Shown: one piece after another, positions 6,678 to 12,908 of the stretch | How positions within the stretch are numbered: position 1 is the first letter of the stretch | Layout of the letters: each line of letters opens with the position of its first letter | NCBI GenBank assembly: GCA_013152795.1 | Contig: JAADFS010000233.1 | Location: 1-15,017, forward strand | Origin: Deferribacteres bacterium | GTDB taxonomy: Bacteria; Nitrospirota; Thermodesulfovibrionia; UBA6902 | DNA length: 15,017 nucleotides | Direction of reading: 5' to 3' | Translations under genes and position numbers: made by a program | Notes under the pieces: generated by a model | What the model saw: only the letters and a program-made list of their open reading frames with translations | Told to the model about the DNA's origin: nothing | Database searches by the model: none

Positions 6678-7670
6678 ATGCCTGAGCTAAGGAAGGACCC
6701 CATCTCCAGCAGATGGGTTATTATTTCAGTCGAAAGAGGCAAGCGCCCCTCGGATTTCGGGATGCGGATTTCCGCCAAAAAAGGAGGGTTCTGCGCATTT
6801 TGTGAAGGCAACGAATACACCACGCCTCCCGAGATCCTGGCCTTCAGACCTGATAAAAGCAAACCGAATACGCCGGGCTGGACACTCAGGGTTGTATCCA
6901 ATAAGTTTCCGGCCCTCAGTATAGAGGGCCAGTTGAACAGGCAGGGCGAGGGCATGTTTGATAAGATGAACGGCGTGGGCGCCCATGAAGTGATAGTGGA
7001 ATGTCCCGACCATAATCTCACGCTGTCGACAATGCCGCTGAAGTCTGTGGAAGACGTTCTGTGGGCGTTTCATTACAGAATAACCGATCTCAAAAAGGAT
7101 GAGCGTTTCAGGTATGTTCTTGTCTTCAAGAACGAAGGCTATGATGCGGGCTCATCCCTGGAGCATACACACTCCCAGCTTATAGCCCTCCCCATTGTCC
7201 CGCATCTCGTGAGCGAGGAAATCGAACATGCACGGGAGTATTACGGTTACAAGGAGAGATGCCTTTTTTGTGATATAATACGTCAGGAGAGTGCAGCGAG
7301 GACAAGGGTTATTTCCGAGAATGATGACTTTATCGTGCTTGCCCCGTTTGCACCGCGGTCGCCGTTTGAAACCATTATACTGCCTAAAAAACATGCATCC
7401 AGCTTTTTGCCGGACGGAAACTTCGGCCTTCTGGCCGAGATACTGCAGCGGACATTAAAGCAGATAGACAAGGTGCTGAACCTCCCCCCGTACAATATGA
7501 TGATCCATACCTCGCCGTTTAAGGACGAAAACAACGAGTATTACCACTGGCATATAGAAATAATACCGAAACTCACAAAGATTGCAGGTTTTGAGTGGGG
7601 CTCGGGATTTTACATCAATCCGACGCCCCCCGAGGAAGCCGCAAGGTTTATGAGGGAGGCGGAAATTTAA
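6678..7670 (+). CDS. galT: Galactose-1-phosphate uridylyltransferase family protein
   Basis: A HIT-superfamily nucleotidyltransferase that moves a nucleotide monophosphate between a nucleotide sugar and a hexose-1-phosphate. The 330 residues show the metal site C39-x2-C42 (FCAFC), H112 (ECPDHN) and H163, and the active-site triad HTHSQ (163-167) with H165 as the expected nucleophile; many bacterial GalTs have HPHGQ or HPHSQ here. A second Cys pair (CLFC, 195-198) and an HWH motif (290-292) mark the C-terminal half. Ribosome-binding site GGAGG is 5 bases before the ATG. The next gene, a histidine kinase, starts 9 bases after the stop, so the two are probably cotranscribed. No galK or galE is in the window, so a role in glycogen or ADP-glucose metabolism (ADP-glucose phosphorylase-like activity) is possible. 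Confidence 0.93.
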   Translation: MPELRKDPISSRWVIISVERGKRPSDFGMRISAKKGGFCAFCEGNEYTTPPEILAFRPDKSKPNTPGWTLRVVSNKFPALSIEGQLNRQGEGMFDKMNGVGAHEVIVECPDHNLTLSTMPLKSVEDVLWAFHYRITDLKKDERFRYVLVFKNEGYDAGSSLEHTHSQLIALPIVPHLVSEEIEHAREYYGYKERCLFCDIIRQESAARTRVISENDDFIVLAPFAPRSPFETIILPKKHASSFLPDGNFGLLAEILQRTLKQIDKVLNLPPYNMMIHTSPFKDENNEYYHWHIEIIPKLTKIAGFEWGSGFYINPTPPEEAARFMREAEI

Positions 7671-7679
7671 ATTAACCTT

Positions 7680-8837
7680 ATGGCTGAAACAACCGGCAAC
7701 AAAGAGCAGAACGCTCTTTTGACAACGTCCGACATCCTGACAAAGGTTACGCAGATAGCAAGCTCGACTCTTGAGCTCAGGGAGATACTCGACACCATTT
7801 CGCTTGTAATAGCGGATACGCTCAATAAGGATGTGTGCTATATCTGTCTCCTGAAGCCGGAAAGCAAGGTCGTCTGTATACAGGCTGTAAAGGGCACGGC
7901 CAAGGAGGCGGTCAACGTGTTCTGCATTCAGGATGAAGAGGAGATTATACACAAAATGTTCACGGACCTGAAGCCGGTGATGATAGAGGACCTGCGCAGA
8001 GAGCCCAAGATCAGGGAGATTCTCAACCCACAGACGGACAATCTGTGTTCACTGCTTGCGGTTCCGGTTGTAAGGGACAACAAACTCATAGGAATTCTGA
8101 TAGTCCAGACCGCGGAGAGTTATGTCTATACCGAGGAGGAAATCACCCTCCTGACGATAATATCTCACAACATCGGCGCCGCTATCCGCAATGCGGAGCT
8201 TTACAGGAGCGTCAAGGCGCAGCTTGACGAGCTGAAGGTCATACACGAGATAGGAAAGGCCATAACATCCATCTTAAATATCGATGAACTCCTTCCATAT
8301 ATATGCAGGGAGGTATCAAAGGCATTCAATGCAAGGGGATGCACCCTGAGACTGCTTGAAGGAGAGACGCTCCAGATAAAGGCCTCTTACGGATTGCCGG
8401 ACGGCGTGCTGCATGAAAGGCCCCTCCGCCTCGGTGAGGGTATATCCGGAAATGTCGCTTTAACGGGCGAACCGCTGCTTATAGACGACACGTCCAGAAT
8501 GCCGGACAATCTCCGCGTTCCGGGGATTGAATCCACATCTGTAATCTGTGTCCCTCTTTCAATCGGCGAACAAGTGATCGGCACACTCGCCCTTTATGAC
8601 AAGAAGGACGAATGGGGGGTAGTGGCGTTTTCACCGTCTGATCTCAATTCCCTGATCACCTTTGCATCGGTCTCCTCCATCGCGATTGAAAACGCGAGGC
8701 TCTACAAGGCGGAACTGGACAAGGAACGTGAGGTCACCCAGACGAAAGACTATCTGAAAACTCATAGACGATTCGGCGGACGCCATTATTACATCGGACA
8801 CCAATGGCATCATCACCTCATGGAACAAGGGAGCTGA
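7680..8837 (+). CDS. Sensor histidine kinase, N-terminal part (GAF-GAF), frameshifted into the next fragment
   Basis: First of three pieces of what reads as one ~1030-residue histidine kinase spanning 7680-10771. This part holds a first GAF domain (about residues 30-175, with LAVPVVRDNKLIGILIVQ) and a second GAF domain (about 195-345, with LRLGEGISGNVALTGEPLLIDD and VPLSIGEQVIGTLALYD). Each ends in the typical AIxNAxLY helix. After the coiled region DKEREVTQTKDYLK the frame changes at the A4 run 8757-8760: the last ~20 residues of this open frame are nonsense, while PAS sequence begins in the +1 frame. Removing one A joins the frames as YLK-LIDDSADAIIT. The start is ATG 9 bases after galT; the ribosome-binding site is weak, so translation may be coupled to galT. 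No membrane segment is seen, so it is a cytoplasmic sensor. Confidence 0.85.
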   Translation: MAETTGNKEQNALLTTSDILTKVTQIASSTLELREILDTISLVIADTLNKDVCYICLLKPESKVVCIQAVKGTAKEAVNVFCIQDEEEIIHKMFTDLKPVMIEDLRREPKIREILNPQTDNLCSLLAVPVVRDNKLIGILIVQTAESYVYTEEEITLLTIISHNIGAAIRNAELYRSVKAQLDELKVIHEIGKAITSILNIDELLPYICREVSKAFNARGCTLRLLEGETLQIKASYGLPDGVLHERPLRLGEGISGNVALTGEPLLIDDTSRMPDNLRVPGIESTSVICVPLSIGEQVIGTLALYDKKDEWGVVAFSPSDLNSLITFASVSSIAIENARLYKAELDKEREVTQTKDYLKTHRRFGGRHYYIGHQWHHHLMEQGS

Positions 8838-10581
8838 AAACATCTACGGCTTTACAGAGGAAGAGGTAATAGGCAAATTTCTGCCGATGGTCCCGCAGTT
8901 TCTGATAGAGGAGGAGAAAAACTTCATAAAGAGGCTGCAGAAAAAAGAGACATTGAGAAATATCGAGACGATAAGGCAGACAAAAAACGGCAGGCTGATT
9001 GAAATCAGCCTTACGCTGTCGCCCATACTGGACTCATCGGGAAACGTCACGGGAATAAGCGGGATATCCAGGGACATATCAGAAAAGAAGCTGGTCGAAA
9101 AGGAGTTGATAAGGAAAAACCAGGAGCTGTCAAGGCTGTTTTTCATAAACTCCGTTGTGAGGAGTACCCTTGAACTGGACAAGCTCCTGAAGATGGTGCT
9201 CACCGTGGTTACAATGGGCGACGGCTTAGGGTTTAACCGGGCGATACTCTTTCTCGTTGATGAATCGCAGAATATGCTCAAGGGGACCATGGGGGTAGGC
9301 CCTGCAAGCCCTGAGGAGGCAAAGGACATATGGCTTGACATGGAGGGCAAGAGCCTGGGAGCCATTATTGAAGAAATAGAGAACAGCCCCTTTCATCTGG
9401 ACTCCCACCTTGACAAGTTAAGCCAGCGGTTGAGTGTCAACCTCGACGGAGACTGCATACTCTGCCGGTGCATCAAGATGAAAAAACCCTTCAACATTCA
9501 GAATGCAAGGACAGAGCCCATAGTAAGCCCCTACCTTATCCAGATGCTGGGGGCCGAGGCATTCGGGGTCGTGCCCCTTATGTCAAGAGACAAGGTGATC
9601 GGCCTGATCTGGGTCGACAATATTTTCACCGGCAGGCCCATTAAAGATGAAGACCTGCAGTTCCTTATGGGTTTTTCAAGCCATATCGCATCGGCCATAG
9701 AGAATGCAAGGCTCTTCGAAAGTGTCGCCCTCGCGCAGTCCGAACTCAAAAACATATTTGAATCAATCTCGGACATGGTCTACTTTACCGAGAAGGACTG
9801 CACCATAATGCGTATTAACCAGGCCGTGGTCAGGAAACTGGGCAAGCCCGAAGAAGAGATCATAGGCAAGAAGTGTTACGGCGTATTCCACGGCAAGGAC
9901 AAGCCCTGGGAGAAATGTCCCCACTGCCAGTCGATGAACTCCCAGAAGCCCTTTGTGGGAGAGCTCGACGATCCCAATCTCGACGGCACCTTTGTCGTCT
10001 CGAACTCGCCTATCTTTGATTCAGCGGGAAACTTTGTCGGAACCGTTCATATCTCGCGGGACATAACAGAACTGCGCACCCTGCGGGAAAGAGTCGCCCA
10101 TTCCGAAAGAATGGCGGCCCTCGGAGAGCTGGCTGCAAGGGTGGCGCATGAGATAAGAAATCCCCTCATCTCCATAGGAGGGTTTGCGCGGAGGCTCGAG
10201 AAAAAGCTCACCGATGACACCAGGGAATATGCAAAGATCATCGTCAACGAGGTCTCAAGGCTCGAAAACATCCTGAAGGAGATTCTGGGTTTTGTAAAAA
10301 GCTCAAGGATCGTAAAAACCAGTGTAGACATTAATGAAATCATAAACAACATAACGGATTTTATCACGCCCGAAATAAACCAGAAACAGAACATACTCAA
10401 AAAGGAGCTGTCGGATACCCCTGTCATGACCCTCATAGACCCTGACAGGATAAAAGAAGCCGTGTTGAATATTATCGCAAATGCCAACCAGGCGACATAC
10501 CAGGGGACAATCACCGTCAGAACAAGACAGGAGGAGAACGAGGGCGGTTATCGAGGTGCTGGATATCGGTTGCGGAATTAA
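8761..10581 (+). CDS. Sensor histidine kinase, middle part (PAS-GAF-PAS-HisKA), frameshifted at both ends
   Basis: Continues the kinase in the frame beginning LIDDSADAIITSDTNGIITS. It contains a PAS domain with C-terminal PAC motif (GNVTGISGISRDISEKK), then a third GAF-like domain (FFINSVVRSTLELDKLL through GLIWVDNIFTGRPIKDEDLQFL). A second PAS domain follows (IFESISDMVYFTEKDCTIMRIN) with a Cys-rich patch KKCYGVFHG ... EKCPHCQ, then HisKA with the phosphoacceptor in VAHEIRNPL. The ATPase domain starts with the N box NIIANANQA. Near GGG 10542-10544 the frame again goes out: from EENE the product continues as nonsense to 10581, while the true continuation AVIEVLDIGCGI is in the +1 frame. An ATG at 8887 opens this frame but would cut the PAS domain, so it is not a natural start. 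Confidence 0.85.
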   Translation, partial: LIDDSADAIITSDTNGIITSWNKGAENIYGFTEEEVIGKFLPMVPQFLIEEEKNFIKRLQKKETLRNIETIRQTKNGRLIEISLTLSPILDSSGNVTGISGISRDISEKKLVEKELIRKNQELSRLFFINSVVRSTLELDKLLKMVLTVVTMGDGLGFNRAILFLVDESQNMLKGTMGVGPASPEEAKDIWLDMEGKSLGAIIEEIENSPFHLDSHLDKLSQRLSVNLDGDCILCRCIKMKKPFNIQNARTEPIVSPYLIQMLGAEAFGVVPLMSRDKVIGLIWVDNIFTGRPIKDEDLQFLMGFSSHIASAIENARLFESVALAQSELKNIFESISDMVYFTEKDCTIMRINQAVVRKLGKPEEEIIGKKCYGVFHGKDKPWEKCPHCQSMNSQKPFVGELDDPNLDGTFVVSNSPIFDSAGNFVGTVHISRDITELRTLRERVAHSERMAALGELAARVAHEIRNPLISIGGFARRLEKKLTDDTREYAKIIVNEVSRLENILKEILGFVKSSRIVKTSVDINEIINNITDFITPEINQKQNILKKELSDTPVMTLIDPDRIKEAVLNIIANANQATYQGTITVRTRQEENEGGYRGAGYRLRN

Positions 10582-10771
10582 AGAGGAAGACCTCAAGAGT
10601 ATATTCAACCCCTTTTTCACAACAAGGCCTGAGGGCACGGGTCTCGGCCTGGCGGTTACCCATAAGATTATCCAGGAGCACAATGGCAAGATCAAGGTTG
10701 AAAGCGTATGGGGCAGCGGTACGGCCTTCAGAATCTACCTGCCGCTGGAGAATGACAACAGGCAAATGTAG
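10545..10771 (+). CDS. Sensor histidine kinase, C-terminal ATPase part
   Basis: This frame carries the remaining HATPase_c boxes: G1 in VLDIGCGI, the F box in IFNPFFTTRPEG, G2 in GTGLGLAVTHKIIQEHNG and the closing GSGTAFRIYLPL. These are the parts needed for ATP binding, so without a corrected frame the kinase would be inactive. Deleting one G from 10542-10544 joins it directly to the middle part (EENE-AVIEVLDIG). An open frame from ATG 10481 exists but its first residues are not kinase-like. The stop TAG at 10769-10771 is directly followed by repeat copy C, then by the response regulator gene. Confidence 0.85.
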
Positions 10772-10838
10772 CTGATGTTGCATAAACACGGCAGGCTCTA
10801 CCGCCCGCCGGGATGGTTGAGTGCAACTGCAGGGATAA
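10772..10838 (+). repeat. Dispersed hairpin repeat, copy C
   Basis: Begins directly after the kinase stop codon. It carries ATGTTGCATAAAC, an imperfect hairpin (GGCAGGCTCTACCGCC), CGCCGGGATGGTT and GCAACTGCAGGG, which line up with the whole length of copy A. Same orientation relative to the upstream gene as copies A and D. It separates the kinase from the response regulator. Confidence 0.75.
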
Positions 10839-10871
10839 TTTAGTAACGTTATAAAAAGAGGAGGAAAAAAC

Positions 10872-11237
10872 ATGAAGCTTCTTATTGTTGATGACGATCT
10901 GAATATACAGCGGCTTTACAAAGAAGAACTGGAGGAGGAAGGATATGATGTGGTAATTGCCAGCACAGGCAAGGATGCCCTGGAGAAGTTTGAAAAGGAG
11001 AATCCCGATATTGTCACCCTGGATATACTCATGCCTGACATTGACGGAATAAGCCTCCTGAGAAAGATGAAGGAGCAACGCCCCGATATTCCCATCATAA
11101 TGTCAACGGCCTATGACTACAGGGATGACTTTGCCGTCTGGGCATCCGAGGCATACATAGTGAAATCATCGGATCTCAGTGAGCTGAAAAAGACGATAAG
11201 GAAACTTGTAAGCAACCCCGGAAAACGGGCAACGTAA
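10872..11237 (+). CDS. Single-domain response regulator (receiver only)
   Basis: A 121-residue CheY/Spo0F-like receiver without an output domain. All phosphorylation residues are present: acidic cluster D7-D8-D9, phosphoacceptor D51 (TLDILMPD), T79 in MSTAY and K98 in VKSS. The region after T79 (YDYRDDFAVWASEAYIVKSSDLSELKKTIRKLV) is typical of receivers with a conserved W. Ribosome-binding site GAGGAGG stands before the ATG. It is 100 bases downstream of the histidine kinase on the same strand, so it is the likely phosphorylation partner, acting either by protein contact or as a shuttle in a phosphorelay. The final target is not visible. Confidence 0.93.
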   Translation: MKLLIVDDDLNIQRLYKEELEEEGYDVVIASTGKDALEKFEKENPDIVTLDILMPDIDGISLLRKMKEQRPDIPIIMSTAYDYRDDFAVWASEAYIVKSSDLSELKKTIRKLVSNPGKRAT

Positions 11238-11464
11238 AAAAGCTCTGTTGCAGGCGGAAACAGAATATAATTTCATATTTTCATTTTTCAGACAAGGAAT
11301 TATAAATGTAATACTTTCTAAAAAAACCTGGCCGGGACAACAGTATAAACTTCACGGAATATTCAGGATAAACCTTCCGACTCACTTTACAAATCAAACC
11401 TTATTTGGGTAATATTCATAGGTGGCCGAAAGTGTGCGGTATCGGACGGAAACTGTTAACCATC

Positions 11465-11473
11465 TGATATATT
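11465..11473 (+). promoter_or_regulatory. Possible extended -10 promoter for tRNA-Ser
   Basis: TGATATATT, a TGn extended -10 with TATATT (11468-11473), would start transcription near 11480, about 17 bases before the mature tRNA. No clear -35 is present. The rest of the gene-free stretch 11238-11496 is AT-rich; I see no gene in it. Confidence 0.4.
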
Positions 11474-11496
11474 TTCTTTCAAAGTCACCATTTTCC

Positions 11497-11588
11497 GGAG
11501 AGGTGGCCGAGCGGTTTAAGGCAGCCGCCTGCTAAGCGGTTGTGGGGGTCAAACCCCACCCAGGGTTCAAATCCCTGCCTCTCCGCCA
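11497..11588 (+). tRNA. tRNA-Ser (anticodon GCT)
   Basis: Acceptor stem GGAGAGG (11497-11503) pairs with CCTCTCC (11578-11584), followed by discriminator G and an encoded CCA (11586-11588). The anticodon loop CTGCTAA (11529-11535) sits on stem GCCGC/GCGGT, with anticodon GCT at 11531-11533 reading AGC and AGT codons. A long variable arm (GTGGGGG ... CCCCACC) gives the class II shape expected for serine. The T arm is CAGGG-TTCAAAT-CCCTG. Confidence 0.96.
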
Positions 11589-11684
11589 CTCCACTTAAAC
11601 GTCAGGCGTTGCCCGCAGCGTGAACTCTGAGACGGGCCGGGCAGGGCGGAAATAATAAACCCTTTACTACCGGGAGGAAAATTA

Positions 11685-12227
11685 ATGAAAAAAGCCCTTT
11701 TAATAATCTCTATCACTGCTGTTGTCTTTTCATTCGGGGCGTGCAAGGAAAAAGAGGAGCCTGCTCCCCGGAAAACAGAGTCACCGGCGTATGGTATGAA
11801 AGCTCCGGCTTCAATGCCGGTTCACGGGAGCATGGATAAGAAGACGGAGATGCAGGTGATCGTGCCTCCGGAAGTGAAAGGCCGGTGGACCGAGGTGAAA
11901 TTCAGCGTTGAAGACAAAAAAGAAAACACCTCCCAGGAGTTCACCGTGGCCATTGGTGATGAATTTAAGATTCCGGGTTCGGACCTGACAATAAAGACAG
12001 GTCCTTTTCTCCCGGATTTCAAGATGAGCGGGCAGATCATCACATCCGCCTCCAATGATCCGAAAAACCCGGCCATCGGTGTGGCGATATATGAAAGAGA
12101 CAAAAAGATATTCCCCCAGTCAGGGAGGAAATGGGGATGGCTTTATATAAACTTCCCAACGATACATTCTTTTCAGCATGAACGCTATGCATTAACATTC
12201 GTAGAGGCAATAAAAAAACAGCCTTAA
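11685..12227 (+). CDS. DUF2155-like lipoprotein
   Basis: A 180-residue exported protein. Residues 1-20 form a lipoprotein signal peptide with lipobox FGAC (Cys20), followed by a charged and Pro-rich linker (KEKEEPAPRKTESPAYG). The C-terminal part, with KWGWLYINFPTIHSFQHERYALTFVEA, resembles the DUF2155 domain, which typically ends in a W...LY...P..HPFEHP.YDVWL pattern; the match is from memory and not searched. A central section (VKFSVEDKKENTSQEFTVAIGDEFKIPGSDLTIKTGPFLPDF) looks like a beta-rich domain. Ribosome-binding site GGGAGGAAAA. The gene follows tRNA-Ser and ends in repeat copy D, whose conserved CCTTAA includes its stop codon. Function unknown; location probably periplasmic face of a membrane. 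Confidence 0.85.
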   Translation: MKKALLIISITAVVFSFGACKEKEEPAPRKTESPAYGMKAPASMPVHGSMDKKTEMQVIVPPEVKGRWTEVKFSVEDKKENTSQEFTVAIGDEFKIPGSDLTIKTGPFLPDFKMSGQIITSASNDPKNPAIGVAIYERDKKIFPQSGRKWGWLYINFPTIHSFQHERYALTFVEAIKKQP

Positions 12228-12286
12228 TATTGCATAAACAGGCAGAGGAGTCTGCCCCCCGCAGTATTTTTGCCACTGGTAAGGTA
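12222..12286 (+). repeat. Dispersed hairpin repeat, copy D
   Basis: CCTTAATATTGCATAAAC, then hairpin GGCAGA-GGAG-TCTGCC (12241-12256), CCCCCGCAGTATTTT and TGCCACTGGTAAGGT. It is the closest match to copy A. The first six bases overlap the last sense codon and TAA stop of the DUF2155 lipoprotein, and the tail lies where the promoter of the next gene may be. Confidence 0.85.
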
Positions 12287-12298
12287 AAATAATAATAT
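12270..12298 (+). promoter_or_regulatory. Weak promoter candidate for the SHOCT protein gene
   Basis: TTGCCA (12270-12275), 17 bases, TAATAT (12293-12298). The -35 hexamer lies inside the tail of repeat copy D, so the repeat may supply part of the promoter. Both hexamers deviate from consensus. Confidence 0.3.
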
Positions 12299-12340
12299 GC
12301 TGATGCAACCGTAAGGATGACAAGGAGTTGACAACAAAAA

Positions 12341-12808
12341 ATGGGTTTGAAAATATCTGAGAACACGATTTACAGTAACATCCTGACCGTGTTCCTGATC
12401 CTGGTCACACATGTACTGCTGATCGGGGGTATAGGGGTGCTGGTCCTCTTTTTCTACGGGATAATCAATCATATGGTATGGATGATACTCGGCATTCTGA
12501 GTCTGTTCATAGGCGGCTACTGGTTTTACAGACACATGAAGTCGGACATGAAGGCGCTTAAAGACATCACAGGGGATTCCCTGAAGGGGAAGACCGTGGA
12601 GGTAAGCTTTTTAGGCGGGGTGGCGACTTTCAAGATCACCGATTCGCCTGTCAATCAAAGAATAAAAAGGCTTCCCCCGGCGCAGCCCCGCCAGTTGCCC
12701 GGACAGAAGCCCGACAATATCAAGGCCCTTGCTGAACTGGCTCAGATGTATGAAAAGAAACTGATCACATTCGATGAATACAACAGGGCCAAGAAGAAGA
12801 TACTTTAG
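12341..12808 (+). CDS. Membrane protein with two TM helices and a C-terminal SHOCT-like domain
   Basis: A 155-residue protein. Two hydrophobic helices at about residues 13-40 (NILTVFLILVTHVLLIGG onward) and 45-63 (VWMILGILSLFIGGYWFY) form a hairpin in the inner membrane. A basic stretch (YRHMKSDMKALKD) follows, placing the rest in the cytoplasm by the positive-inside rule. The tail IKALAELAQMYEKKLITFDEYNRAKKKIL (127-155) is a good match to the SHOCT motif (short C-terminal, L..L..LY..G.IT..EF...K..L), thought to mediate oligomerisation. AAGGAG lies 13 bases upstream of the ATG, longer than usual. Function unknown. Confidence 0.82.
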   Translation: MGLKISENTIYSNILTVFLILVTHVLLIGGIGVLVLFFYGIINHMVWMILGILSLFIGGYWFYRHMKSDMKALKDITGDSLKGKTVEVSFLGGVATFKITDSPVNQRIKRLPPAQPRQLPGQKPDNIKALAELAQMYEKKLITFDEYNRAKKKIL

Positions 12809-12831
12809 CGGTTCCGTGTTGTAACTTTTAT

Positions 12832-12908
12832 GCGCCCATAGCTCAATTGGACAGAGCGCCGGACTACGAATCCGTAGGTTGGGGGTTCGACTCCTCCTGG
12901 GCGCGCCA
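12832..12908 (+). tRNA. tRNA-Arg (anticodon ACG)
   Basis: Acceptor GCGCCCA (12832-12838) pairs with TGGGCGC (12898-12904), then discriminator G and encoded CCA (12906-12908). D arm GCTC-AATTGGACA-GAGC. The anticodon stem and loop CGGACTACGAATCCG carry anticodon ACG, normally deaminated to ICG, reading CGN codons. The T arm GGGGG-TTCGACT-CCTCC has one G-T pair. The CCA abuts the stop codon of the convergent DUF3786 gene with no spacer. Confidence 0.96.

Noticed and set aside
8757..8760. Programmed frameshifting as the main explanation for the kinase breaks
   Set aside because: The sites lack a proper slippery heptamer and stimulatory structure, and two such events in one kinase are implausible.
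8844..10695. Long minus-strand open frames across the histidine kinase
   Set aside because: They are shadows of GAF/PAS/HisKA coding sequence; the products are Ser/Phe-rich without motifs.
11244..11290. Intrinsic terminator after the response regulator (stem TCTGTT/AACAGA, loop of 9, T-rich tail)
   Set aside because: The stem is short and AT-rich and the tail is interrupted by A and C, so it is too weak to call.
2438..12286. The repeats as CRISPR repeats
   Set aside because: Copies are kilobases apart, in both orientations, with no spacers and no cas genes.
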